A stretch of 64,000 bases of DNA. Origin: Bradyrhizobium sp. LMTR 3 (GTDB lineage Bacteria > Pseudomonadota > Alphaproteobacteria > Rhizobiales > Xanthobacteraceae). The stretch is taken from contig NZ_MAXC01000051.1 of NCBI RefSeq assembly GCF_001693485.1, forward strand, positions 1 to 64,000, written 5' to 3'. The position numbers and the translations under genes are program-made. Positions 23,229 through 31,318 of this stretch are shown here, piece after piece; positions within the stretch are counted from its first letter, which is position 1, and each line of letters starts with the position of its first letter. The notes under the pieces are model-generated. The model was not told the DNA's origin and ran no database searches. It was given only the letters and a program-made list of their open reading frames with translations.

Positions 23229-24293
23229 TCAAATGCGGAAGATCTTTGTGTAGCGCGCCTTGATGGCCTCGCTCTCTTTCTCGACTGCCGCGGCGTCGTC
23301 CTTCATGGTCTTGATGTCCTTGAGCGGCGTGCGTCCCACCTTCTCGACGGCTTGAGAATGCACCGAACGCAGGCCACCGACATCGATGATCAATTGCTGG
23401 GCCTCCCGGCTGAGACTGTACTGCTGAAACAGCCTTGCCGCGTTGGGATTGGGTGCATCCTTGAAGACGCCGTTCGGCCCAATAATCAGCGGCGATCCTT
23501 CCGTGGCATAGACCGGTTCGACTGGACGGCCCGCCTCCTTCATCTGGAAGATGTTGTATTCATTGCCGTCGGCCATCACCGCGCGCTCGCCGAGATCGAG
23601 TTTTTTCGGCGGATCGGCCGACGATTGCACCTGCATGATGTTCTGCCTGGCGAGCTTCTCGAAAAAGCTCCAGCCGAGATCGCGCTGCATCTGGTAGGTC
23701 GCGGTCATGATGGTTCCGCTATAGCCCGGGTGCGCCTTGACGATCTTGCCCTTCCATTTGGGATCGAGCAGATCGGCAAAACTCTTCGGCGCGTCCTCCG
23801 CTTTCACCAGATTTGTGTTGTAGGCAATGATGCTGAGCCAGACGCGGAAACTCGCAAACTGGCCGTCCGGATCCTTGTGCTCGGCCGGATAGAATTTTGC
23901 GACGTCTTCCGGCACGTAAGGCGCCAGAACGCCGTCACGCTTCCAGACGATGAAATGCGCGGCGTCGGATGAATTCACGATGTCGACGGCGTGGATGTTG
24001 CTGGAGTATTCCTGGCCGATACGCTGGAACAAGCGCTCCGCACCGGTGCGCTCGACACGCACCGCAATGCCCGGATATTTCGCCTCGAACGCCTTGGCTA
24101 GCTTCTCCGCGACCGGCAAGTCGGTCGAGGTGTAATAGATGACCTTGCCTTCCTTCTTCGCCGCTTCGATCAGCGCGGGTGTGACCGCTTCCGGCGGTGG
24201 CGCAGCCGCCATGACGCGGGTGGAAAATGCTGCGCCTGCGAGAACGGCGCCGGCCCCCTGGAGCACATTGCGTCGCGAGATCGAGTTCTTCAT
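23229..24293 (-). CDS. Periplasmic binding protein, iron(III)/spermidine-type ABC family
   Basis: A 354-residue exported protein. The start MKNSISRRNVLQGAGAV gives a twin-arginine-like leader (SRRNVL) ending near RVMAAA; a much longer frame upstream is antisense to the tctC-like gene. The fold is the extracellular solute-binding type (EGKVIYYTSTDLPVAEKLAKAF, KYPGIAVRVERTGAERL, DIVNSSDAAHFIVWKRDG, GPNGVFKDAPNPNAARLF), as in Fe3+ or organic-acid ABC importers. No permease or ATPase is adjacent. It leads the operon with MmgE/PrpD and SDR genes, so it may bind the acid that they process. Confidence 0.87.
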   Translation of the reverse strand: MKNSISRRNVLQGAGAVLAGAAFSTRVMAAAPPPEAVTPALIEAAKKEGKVIYYTSTDLPVAEKLAKAFEAKYPGIAVRVERTGAERLFQRIGQEYSSNIHAVDIVNSSDAAHFIVWKRDGVLAPYVPEDVAKFYPAEHKDPDGQFASFRVWLSIIAYNTNLVKAEDAPKSFADLLDPKWKGKIVKAHPGYSGTIMTATYQMQRDLGWSFFEKLARQNIMQVQSSADPPKKLDLGERAVMADGNEYNIFQMKEAGRPVEPVYATEGSPLIIGPNGVFKDAPNPNAARLFQQYSLSREAQQLIIDVGGLRSVHSQAVEKVGRTPLKDIKTMKDDAAAVEKESEAIKARYTKIFRI

Positions 24294-24467
24294 TGGGCGC
24301 TCCCAATTGTCTTTTCGAGCCTTCTCATTGGGCTCGCACCAACTCAGTCCGATACACCCGAGATTATCTTTTATTCCAGGGGCGCGCAGCCAGTCTTTCA
24401 TCGACAGCCCATTCCGATTGCAGCTAAGCTTGGGGCAAGAAACAAAACAAGCGTCAGGGGATGGGAA

Positions 24468-25439
24468 ATGACGGGTCCAAGGATTGCATTGGCTCTGGCT
24501 GCAACTCTGCTCACAACATCGCTGACTGGTGCGCAGGCGCAGGATTATCCCTCTCGTCCGGTGAAGGTGATCGTTCCTTTCGGCGCCGGAGGGCCCGCCG
24601 ACGTCACCGCCCGGCAGATCGGCAGCATCCTGCAGGAAAGCTTTGGGCAAGCCTTCGTGATCGAGAACCGCACCGGCGCCGGCGGCGTGATCGGCACGCA
24701 GGACGTCGTCAAGTCGCCGCCGGACGGCTACACGCTGCTGATGATGTCGAACACCCAAACGGCGAATGAATCGCTGGTGCCGCAACGCAAATACGAACTG
24801 ATGCGCGACCTCGCGCCGATCGCATCGGTCAACTATTCCGACCTCGTCCTCGTGGTTCACCCTTCCGTGCAGGCGAAGACGCTGCAGGAATTCATCGCGC
24901 TCGCCAAATCGCAGCCCGGCAAACTGAACTACGCTTCCTCCGGCCAGGGCACGCCGTATCATATGGCAGGCGAGCTGTTCAAAGCCATGGCCGGCATTGA
25001 CCTCGTGCACGTGCCTTACCGTAACAGTGGCGAGGCGCGCAGCGGCGTGATCGGCGGCCAGGTTCAGATGATGATCGACGCAGTTCCGGCGATGGCTCCA
25101 AACGTCGCGGAAAACCAGGTTCGCGCGCTGGCGACGACTGGCAAGGCACGCTCGACCGTTCTGCCCAACGCGCCGACGGTGATCGAAGCCGGCATTCCCG
25201 GCTACGAGGCCACCATCTGGCTCGGCCTGATGGCGCCCGCAGGCACGCCAAAGCCGATCATCGACAAGCTTAATACGGCGGTAAACGCGGTCGTGAAACG
25301 GCCCGATATCGTCAAGCTCTGGACCCAGCAGGGTGCGGTTCCGATGTCGATGACGGCCGAGGAGTTCGACAAATTCCTGCGCGGCGATATTGTGAAATGG
25401 GCGGAAGTGGTCAAAAAATTCGATAAGCCGCCGCAATAA
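24468..25439 (+). CDS. Bug/TctC-family periplasmic binding protein
   Basis: A 323-residue exported protein. The signal peptide MTGPRIALALAATLLTTSLT ends near AQAQ. Typical Bug sequence follows: DYPSRPVKVIVPFGAGGPAD, GQAFVIENRTGAGGVIGTQ, DLVHVPYRNSGEARSGVIGG. GGGATGGG-type ribosome-binding site. No TctA/TctB pair is adjacent. It is divergent from the binding protein at 23229-24293 and precedes the molybdenum-hydroxylase genes by 21 bp, so it probably captures their substrate, or a related aromatic or carboxylic acid, in the periplasm. Confidence 0.9.
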   Translation: MTGPRIALALAATLLTTSLTGAQAQDYPSRPVKVIVPFGAGGPADVTARQIGSILQESFGQAFVIENRTGAGGVIGTQDVVKSPPDGYTLLMMSNTQTANESLVPQRKYELMRDLAPIASVNYSDLVLVVHPSVQAKTLQEFIALAKSQPGKLNYASSGQGTPYHMAGELFKAMAGIDLVHVPYRNSGEARSGVIGGQVQMMIDAVPAMAPNVAENQVRALATTGKARSTVLPNAPTVIEAGIPGYEATIWLGLMAPAGTPKPIIDKLNTAVNAVVKRPDIVKLWTQQGAVPMSMTAEEFDKFLRGDIVKWAEVVKKFDKPPQ

Positions 25440-25460
25440 GAAGCTGCCGGAGAAGCTTCG

Positions 25461-25931
25461 ATGCCGAGCGTTCGATTTCGCCTCAACGGCGCCGAGACCG
25501 AGGTTGACGCCGATCCTGACCGGTCACTGCTGGACATTCTGCGCGGGCATCTCGGTATGAGCGGACCGCATTTCGGCTGCGGTGCCGGCGAATGCGGCGC
25601 CTGCAACATCATCGTCGGTGATCGCGCGATATCGGCCTGCGATACGCCGCTCTGGTCGGTGGCGGACAAGGATGTCACGACGATCGAAGGGCTGGGAACG
25701 AGCGAGCGGCCACATCCGCTGCAGCGTGCCTTCATCGCCGAGCAGGCGCTGCAATGCGGCTACTGCGTTTCCGGCATCCTGATGAGCGCGGCGGCGCTGC
25801 TGAGGCGAAATCCATCACCGACCAGCCGGGAGGTGAAGGAAGCGCTCGACCGCAATCTCTGCCGCTGCGGCTCGCATAATCGCATGGTACGGGCGGTGCT
25901 GCGCGCGGCGGAAGAAATGGCGGCAGGATGA
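25461..25931 (+). CDS. [2Fe-2S] subunit of a molybdenum hydroxylase
   Basis: A 156-residue electron-transfer subunit with two iron-sulphur domains. The plant-type cluster uses CGAGECGACNI with an upstream and downstream Cys, and the C-terminal helical domain uses CGYCVSG and LCRCGSHNRMV. It resembles the small subunit of nicotinate dehydrogenase or isoquinoline 1-oxidoreductase. The ribosome-binding site GGAG lies before the ATG. Its stop overlaps the start of the large subunit as ATGA, so the two are made together. Confidence 0.93.
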   Translation: MPSVRFRLNGAETEVDADPDRSLLDILRGHLGMSGPHFGCGAGECGACNIIVGDRAISACDTPLWSVADKDVTTIEGLGTSERPHPLQRAFIAEQALQCGYCVSGILMSAAALLRRNPSPTSREVKEALDRNLCRCGSHNRMVRAVLRAAEEMAAG

Positions 25932-28066
25932 ACCAGCCAGCGCCCCCTCCCTCCGCGCCCGGCTTGCCGGTAAGCCTTGCGGCGAACCCGAAATTATCGT
26001 CGTGGCTGAAGTTCTCGAGCAGCGGACAGGTGACGGTCTCGCCAGGCAAGGTGGAGATCGGACAAGGCATCGTGACGGCGCTGGCGCAGATCGCCGCCGA
26101 CGAACTCGATATCGATCTATCTCGCGTGCAGATGATCCGGACGTCGACCGCCGTCAGCCCCAACGAGGGCGTCACATCGGGGAGCCTTTCCATCCAGCAG
26201 TCGGGCCGTGCGCTGCGTCATGCCTGCGCCGAGGTTCGCCAAATCTTTCTTCAGCAGGCAGCCGAACGGTTGGGCGTCGGCATCGACACCCTCCATATCG
26301 AGGACGGCATCATTTCGGGCCCAGGCAATGTCAGGACCAGCTATTGGGAACTTGCCGACGAGGTCTCGCTCGATCGCAACGCCACACCCGGCGTAACGCC
26401 CAAGATCGCAACGAGCCGGACGCTGGCCGGGCATTCGGCCCAAAGGATCGATATTCCGGACAAGGTTCTTGGCCGGCCGCGATTCATCCACGACCACGCG
26501 CTGGCCGGAATCCTGCACGGACGCGTGCTGCGTCCGGAGCATGCGCGAGCGAAACTCAGGGAGTTGAACGAGGATGGCGCCCGTGCGGTGGCCGGTCTCG
26601 TTGCCATAGTGCGCGACGGCAGCTTTGCAGGCGTCGTCAGCGAGACCGAGCATGGTGCGGAGGCGGCCCTCAATGCGTTGCGCAAGGGCGCGACCTGGTC
26701 CGATGGCGAGCTACTGCCGGACGAAAACGATCTCGCAAACTTCCTCAAGGCGCAACCGTCCGAATCCACCGTAATCGGCAAGAAAACTGCCGCAGCCCTC
26801 TGCGCGGTGGCCCGGACCATCCGGCGGCAATATACCCGCCCCTATATTGCTCACGCGTCGATCGCACCCTCCTGCGCTATGGCGCGGTGGGACGGCGATC
26901 GCGTTCATGTCTGGACGCACAGCCAGGGCGTCTATCTCCTGCGCGCTGATCTGGCGCTGGTTCTCAAGCTTCCGGTCGAGAACATCACCGTTGAGCATCT
27001 GGAAGGCGCCGGCTGCTACGGCCATAACGCCGCCGACGACGTCGCGCTCGATGCCGTACTGCTCGCCAAATCCGCCGGCGGCCGCCCGGTTCGGGTCCAA
27101 TGGTCTCGCCAGGGCGAGATGTCGGATGCGCCGTTTGGCGCAGCGATGGCGATCGAGATCGAGGCCGATCTCGACGCGCGGGGTGCGATCATCGACTGGC
27201 GACATTCCATCTGGAGCAACGGGCACGCGGCGCGGCCGGGGCGCGCGGCACAGCCCGCCTTGCTGGCAGCGTTCGAACTGGAGAACCCGTTTCCACGCAT
27301 GGTCTCGACCAATCCGCCGCAGGCCAACGGCGGCGGTGGCGATCGCAACTCGGTCCCGCTCTATGATTTTCCATCCTGGCACATCGAAAGCCACCGCCTG
27401 ATAACCATGCCGATACGCACCTCCGCGCTCCGGACGCTCGGTGGGCAGGGCAATGTGTTTGCGATTGAATCCATCCTCGATGAAATCGCAGCCGAGACCG
27501 GCGAGGACCCGGTCGCATTCCGGCTCCGCCACTTGCGGGATGAGCGGGCCAAGGACGTCATCCGCGCCGCGGCCGTGCGCGCGGGGTGGAAGCCCGAGAA
27601 GCAGCCCGGCATTGGGCACGGCATAGGTTTTGGCCGTTACAAAAACACCGGCGCCTATTGCGCTGCGATTGCCGAGATCGAGGGCGCCGAGGAGATCAAC
27701 GTCAGGAAGCTGACGCTGGCGGTCGATGTCGGCGAAGCGATCAATCCGGATGGCGTCATCAACCAGATCGAAGGCGGTGCCCTTCAAGCTACGAGCTGGG
27801 TGTTGAAAGAGCGCGTGCGCTTCGACCGAGAACGCATCACCAGCACGAGCTGGACGGAATATCCGATCCTGCGCTTCAGCGAAGTGCCCGATGTCGAGGT
27901 GGAGGTCATTCAGCGGCCTGACATGGATCCGGTCGGTGCCGGCGAGGCCGCCCACGGCCCGGTTACGGCGGCCATTGTCAACGCCGTGTTCGACGCACTC
28001 GGCGTGCGGGTGCGCGATTTGCCCATCACGCGTGACAAGATCATCGCCGCGATGGACTTAAGCTGA
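25928..28066 (+). CDS. Molybdopterin-binding large subunit of a molybdenum hydroxylase
   Basis: A 712-residue catalytic subunit of the xanthine-oxidase family, of the isoquinoline/nicotinate dehydrogenase type, where the first molybdopterin domain is N-terminal (SPGKVEIGQGIVTALAQIAADEL). Further blocks are LEGAGCYGHNAADDVALDAV, TLGGQGNVFAIESILDEIA and GAGEAAHGPVTAAIVNAVFD with the conserved active-site Glu. It has no signal peptide and no fused cytochrome domain, so electrons leave by another carrier. It overlaps its small subunit by four bases and the ModA-like gene by one base. Confidence 0.93.
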   Translation: MNQPAPPPSAPGLPVSLAANPKLSSWLKFSSSGQVTVSPGKVEIGQGIVTALAQIAADELDIDLSRVQMIRTSTAVSPNEGVTSGSLSIQQSGRALRHACAEVRQIFLQQAAERLGVGIDTLHIEDGIISGPGNVRTSYWELADEVSLDRNATPGVTPKIATSRTLAGHSAQRIDIPDKVLGRPRFIHDHALAGILHGRVLRPEHARAKLRELNEDGARAVAGLVAIVRDGSFAGVVSETEHGAEAALNALRKGATWSDGELLPDENDLANFLKAQPSESTVIGKKTAAALCAVARTIRRQYTRPYIAHASIAPSCAMARWDGDRVHVWTHSQGVYLLRADLALVLKLPVENITVEHLEGAGCYGHNAADDVALDAVLLAKSAGGRPVRVQWSRQGEMSDAPFGAAMAIEIEADLDARGAIIDWRHSIWSNGHAARPGRAAQPALLAAFELENPFPRMVSTNPPQANGGGGDRNSVPLYDFPSWHIESHRLITMPIRTSALRTLGGQGNVFAIESILDEIAAETGEDPVAFRLRHLRDERAKDVIRAAAVRAGWKPEKQPGIGHGIGFGRYKNTGAYCAAIAEIEGAEEINVRKLTLAVDVGEAINPDGVINQIEGGALQATSWVLKERVRFDRERITSTSWTEYPILRFSEVPDVEVEVIQRPDMDPVGAGEAAHGPVTAAIVNAVFDALGVRVRDLPITRDKIIAAMDLS

Positions 28067-28773
28067 TGAGCAGCCTGAACCTCTTGAGCGGCGGCGCGGC
28101 ACAGGGCCTGGTCGGAAGCCTGGCGCCAACCTTCAAGGCCAACACTGGATTCGATATCGCGGGCGAGTTCGGCGCGGTCGGCGTGATGGCCGACAAATTG
28201 CGCAAGGGCACCCCGGCTGACATCGTCATCCTGACCGCGGCACTCCTCGCGAAACTTGAGCAGGAGAGGCTGGTTGTTTCCGCTTCGATAGCCGATGTCG
28301 GCCTGGTCGAAACCGCCCTCGCCGTTCGCGCCGGCGATTCCCCGACTGTCGCCAAGGATGCCGCCAGCTTGCGCGAGGTTTTCCTCGCCTCCGATGCGAT
28401 CTTCGTACCGGATACCAAAGCCTCCACGGCCGGAATTCATGTTGCAAATGTCCTTCGGCAGCTCGGCATCGCCGATCAGCTCGCCGCCCGACTCAGGATT
28501 TTCCCGAATGGCGCCACGGCGATGCGCGAACTGGCGGCGTCCAAGGCACGGCGCCCGATCGGATGCACGCAATCGACCGAGATCATCAGCGCCGAAGGCG
28601 TGACCTTATCCGGTTCGCTGCCGGCAGGTTGCGAACTTGCAACGATGTACACGGCAGGCATCACCACTGCCGCCGCCCATCCGCAACAGTCCCAGCACCT
28701 GATCGACTTGTTGATCAGCGACGGACAACGTGAACTGCGGAAGCGCACGGGCTTCATCAGCGGGCCCAATTAG
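28066..28773 (+). CDS. ModA-like substrate-binding-domain protein without signal peptide
   Basis: A 235-residue protein with the ModA-like periplasmic-binding fold (SGGAAQGLVGSLAPTFKANT, AVGVMADKLRKGTPADIVIL, GCTQSTEIISAEGVTLSG). It begins MSSLNLLSGGAAQG at the point where the mature protein normally starts, so it appears cytosolic. The large-subunit stop and this start share one A (TGATG), forcing translational coupling. It may deliver molybdate or assist cofactor insertion, or it may sense the substrate. Loss of the signal peptide is seen; the role is inference. No ModB or ModC lies nearby. Confidence 0.82.
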   Translation: MSSLNLLSGGAAQGLVGSLAPTFKANTGFDIAGEFGAVGVMADKLRKGTPADIVILTAALLAKLEQERLVVSASIADVGLVETALAVRAGDSPTVAKDAASLREVFLASDAIFVPDTKASTAGIHVANVLRQLGIADQLAARLRIFPNGATAMRELAASKARRPIGCTQSTEIISAEGVTLSGSLPAGCELATMYTAGITTAAAHPQQSQHLIDLLISDGQRELRKRTGFISGPN

Positions 28774-28869
28774 GCCGCCGCTGCTCTGACCACCAGATGA
28801 GCCTCTGCGGATCAATGCCCAACACGAAATAGGTGCGCGGCACGATTTTTGGTTTGTCAAAGCCAATTC

Positions 28870-28883
28870 ATATACTAATATAT
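28870..28883. promoter_or_regulatory. Candidate dyad operator before the second GntR gene
   Basis: ATATA-CTAA-TATAT is a perfect 5-bp inverted repeat with a 4-base spacer, placed 17 bp before the regulator's ATG. It is AT-rich within GC-rich DNA and could be an autoregulatory site or part of a -10 element. Confidence 0.35.
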
Positions 28884-28900
28884 CAATCGAGAAAGCAGCC

Positions 28901-29644
28901 ATGCCCGCCCGCGCATCGAAAAAGACTGATCCAAAGGTTCGCCGAATTGCTCCTGCCACGCGCCGCAGCGGCAGACCGCGCGCGGCGACGGCAGCATCCA
29001 GGATCTATTCCGATCTTCGAGGCGAACTGGTGTCGCTGCAGCGGCGGCCCGGCGAAGCGGTCTCGGAGGCGCAGATCGCGCTCTCCTACGGGGTGAGCCG
29101 CACGCCCGTTCGCGAGGCGATCCTCAAATTATCGGATGAAGGCCTGCTCGAGGTCTATCCCCAGTCTGGCATCTTCGTTTCGCGCATTCCGGTGGCAGCA
29201 CTCCCCGAGGCCATCATCATCCGCAAGGCGCTGGAGGAGACGACCGCCCGGCTCGCGGCGGAACGTGCGACGTCGAGCCAGAAACTGGCGCTACGGTCGA
29301 TCCTGGAGCGACAGCGCGAGGCCAGCGCAGCCGGAGACAGCGAGGCGTTTCATCAGGCCGATGAAACATTTCATGCTACAGTTGCCGATGTCGCCGGCTA
29401 TCCCGGAATCTGGAAGTATATCCAGCAGGTAAAGGTTCACGTCGATCGCTATCGTCGGCTAACCCTGCCCCAGCGCGGGAGGATCGCAAAGGTCATCGTC
29501 GAACACCAGGCCATCCTGACCGCGATCGAGGCACATGACGCGGAGGGCGCAAGGCGGGCAATGGAAATCCACCTCGAAAGCCTTCTCGAGAACATCTCGG
29601 CTACTCAACATATCAATCCGGAGTACTTCGACGAGCGACCTTAG
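28901..29644 (+). CDS. GntR-family regulator, FadR/FCD subgroup
   Basis: A 247-residue transcription factor. A basic N-terminal tail (KKTDPKVRRIAPATRRSGR) precedes the winged-helix domain at about 33-100 (GEAVSEAQIALSYGVSRTPV). The helical FCD domain (about 105-230) carries the ligand/metal positions seen in DETFHATVADVAG and VEHQAILTAIEAHD. It lies between the molybdenum-hydroxylase genes and the TRAP transporter, 46 bp before the latter, and probably controls one or both in response to an organic acid. Confidence 0.9.
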   Translation: MPARASKKTDPKVRRIAPATRRSGRPRAATAASRIYSDLRGELVSLQRRPGEAVSEAQIALSYGVSRTPVREAILKLSDEGLLEVYPQSGIFVSRIPVAALPEAIIIRKALEETTARLAAERATSSQKLALRSILERQREASAAGDSEAFHQADETFHATVADVAGYPGIWKYIQQVKVHVDRYRRLTLPQRGRIAKVIVEHQAILTAIEAHDAEGARRAMEIHLESLLENISATQHINPEYFDERP

Positions 29645-29690
29645 AGTTCGAGAAGCCCATAAACGATAAACAAGCATCAGGAGGAACAAC

Positions 29691-30692
29691 ATGAAACGAC
29701 GCGACTTCATCAAGTTGAGCGCAGGGCTCGGGGCTGCCATGGCTACCGCGGCGCCGCTTTCATCGGCATTTGCGCAAACCAAAATGGTGCTGAAAGCATC
29801 GGACGTTCATCCGCTGGGCTATCCGACGGTCGAAGCCGTGGTCCGGATGGGCAAGAAGCTGGAAGCCGCCACCAATGGCCGGCTGACAATCCAGATGTTC
29901 CCGTCGATGCAGCTCGGTGGCGAAAAGGAAATGATCGAGCAGGCCCAACTCGGCGCGCTGCAGTTCGCCCGTATTTCGGTCGGCGCGGTCGGCCCTGTCG
30001 TGGACGACGTCAACGTCTTTAACATGCCGTTCGTCTTCCGTAACTCCAAGCACATGGAGAAAGTGATCGACGGCGAGATCGGCGACGAATTGCTGGCGAA
30101 GATTTCCGCGAACGAAAAAACCGGCCTGATCGCGCTGTGCTGGATGAATGCCGGCTCGCGCAACGTCTATAACAACAGGCGGCCGATCCGGAACATGGCC
30201 GACCTCAAGGGCCTCAAGGTCCGCATGATGGGCAATCCGCTGTTCGTCGACACCATGAATGCGCTGGGCGGCAACGGCGTCGCGCTGGGCTTCGATCAGG
30301 TTTTCAGCTCGATGCAGACAGGCGTGGTAGACGGCGCGGAGAACAATCCGCCATCGTTCATAGCGCAGAACCATTATCAGGTGGCCAAGTATTTCACGAT
30401 GACCGAACACCTGATCATTCCGGAGCTTCTGGTGTTCTCGCGCATATCCTGGCAGAAGCTTTCGCCCGAAGATCAGGCGCTGATCAAGAAATTTGCGAAG
30501 GAAGCGCAGCAAGAGCAGCGTGTGCTCTGGTATGAAGCGGAGAATGCCGCCATCGAAAAAATGAAAGCGGCCGGCACCGAGATCATCACCGATATCGACA
30601 AGAAACCGTTCCAGGATGCGGTCAAGCCGGTCTGGGACAAGTACGGCGCGAAGTACGCCGCGATGGTCAAGCGTATCGAAGCGGTCCAATAG
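29691..30692 (+). CDS. dctP: TRAP transporter substrate-binding protein
   Basis: A 333-residue periplasmic protein. The leader MKRRDFIKLSAGLGAAMATA has a twin-arginine-like pair and ends near SAFAQ. DctP features follow: KMVLKASDVHPLGYPTVEAV, LTIQMFPSMQLGGEKEMIEQ and LKGLKVRMMGNPLFVDTMNA with the conserved Arg that binds the ligand carboxylate. A strong AGGAGG ribosome-binding site precedes it. It heads a complete dctP-dctQ-dctM set. The ligand is probably a carboxylate, identity unknown. Confidence 0.93.
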   Translation: MKRRDFIKLSAGLGAAMATAAPLSSAFAQTKMVLKASDVHPLGYPTVEAVVRMGKKLEAATNGRLTIQMFPSMQLGGEKEMIEQAQLGALQFARISVGAVGPVVDDVNVFNMPFVFRNSKHMEKVIDGEIGDELLAKISANEKTGLIALCWMNAGSRNVYNNRRPIRNMADLKGLKVRMMGNPLFVDTMNALGGNGVALGFDQVFSSMQTGVVDGAENNPPSFIAQNHYQVAKYFTMTEHLIIPELLVFSRISWQKLSPEDQALIKKFAKEAQQEQRVLWYEAENAAIEKMKAAGTEIITDIDKKPFQDAVKPVWDKYGAKYAAMVKRIEAVQ

Positions 30693-30791
30693 GTCCGGCT
30701 CGCGAGCGGCGGGTGGCCGGGCGACGTCCGTTCCGGCCACTCCTCCGAGCTACAGAGGCGATTTGAAGCGCCGCTACTCTCCGAGGTCAAA

Positions 30792-31313
30792 ATGTCCAAT
30801 TCTGCGGCCGGATTTTTCCGACGTGTGAACGATGCGGTTTACTGGACCGGCGCCGTGATCGCGTGCGTGGCGCTCGTGCTGGTCTCGGCTGTCATCCCAT
30901 GGGCCATCTACACCCGATATATCCTCAACAGCGCCTCGTCATGGCCCGAGCCGATGGCCGTGCTGCTCACCGTCGGCATCACCTTCATCGGCTCGGCGAA
31001 CTGCTACCGCCAGCGCATCCACATGAACATGACGGTTGGTACCGATCTGCTGCCGCCGCTGCTGCGACGCGCCTCACTGTTCCTCAGCGAAATATTGATG
31101 GGCGTGATTGCAATCTTCATGGTCATTTGGGGACTGCGGCTGGTCCGGACCACCTGGGATAATTCGGTGGATGAGTTTCCATGGCTCTCGGTCGGGATCA
31201 CCTATCTTCCGATCGTGGTCAGCGGCGCCATGATGCTCCTGTTCGTCATTGAACGCCTGACAATTGGCCCGCCGCCGCGCGACGGCGCTGACGCCCACGT
31301 ACCAGTCGAGTAA
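30792..31313 (+). CDS. dctQ: TRAP transporter small permease
   Basis: A 173-residue membrane protein with four predicted helices (VYWTGAVIACVALVLVSAVI; EPMAVLLTVGITFIGSAN; LFLSEILMGVIAIFMVIWGL; LPIVVSGAMMLLFVIERL), the DctQ layout. It begins 99 bp after dctP and ends 5 bp before dctM, so the pair is co-translated. The cytoplasmic tail is short and polar. Confidence 0.9.
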   Translation: MSNSAAGFFRRVNDAVYWTGAVIACVALVLVSAVIPWAIYTRYILNSASSWPEPMAVLLTVGITFIGSANCYRQRIHMNMTVGTDLLPPLLRRASLFLSEILMGVIAIFMVIWGLRLVRTTWDNSVDEFPWLSVGITYLPIVVSGAMMLLFVIERLTIGPPPRDGADAHVPVE

Positions 31314-31318
31314 TTGCC

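Noticed and set aside
24294..25436. N-terminal 381 codons of a 735-codon minus-strand frame ending in the binding protein
   Set aside because: This part is antisense to the Bug protein at 24468-25439. The binding protein has its own leader and ribosome-binding site at 24293.
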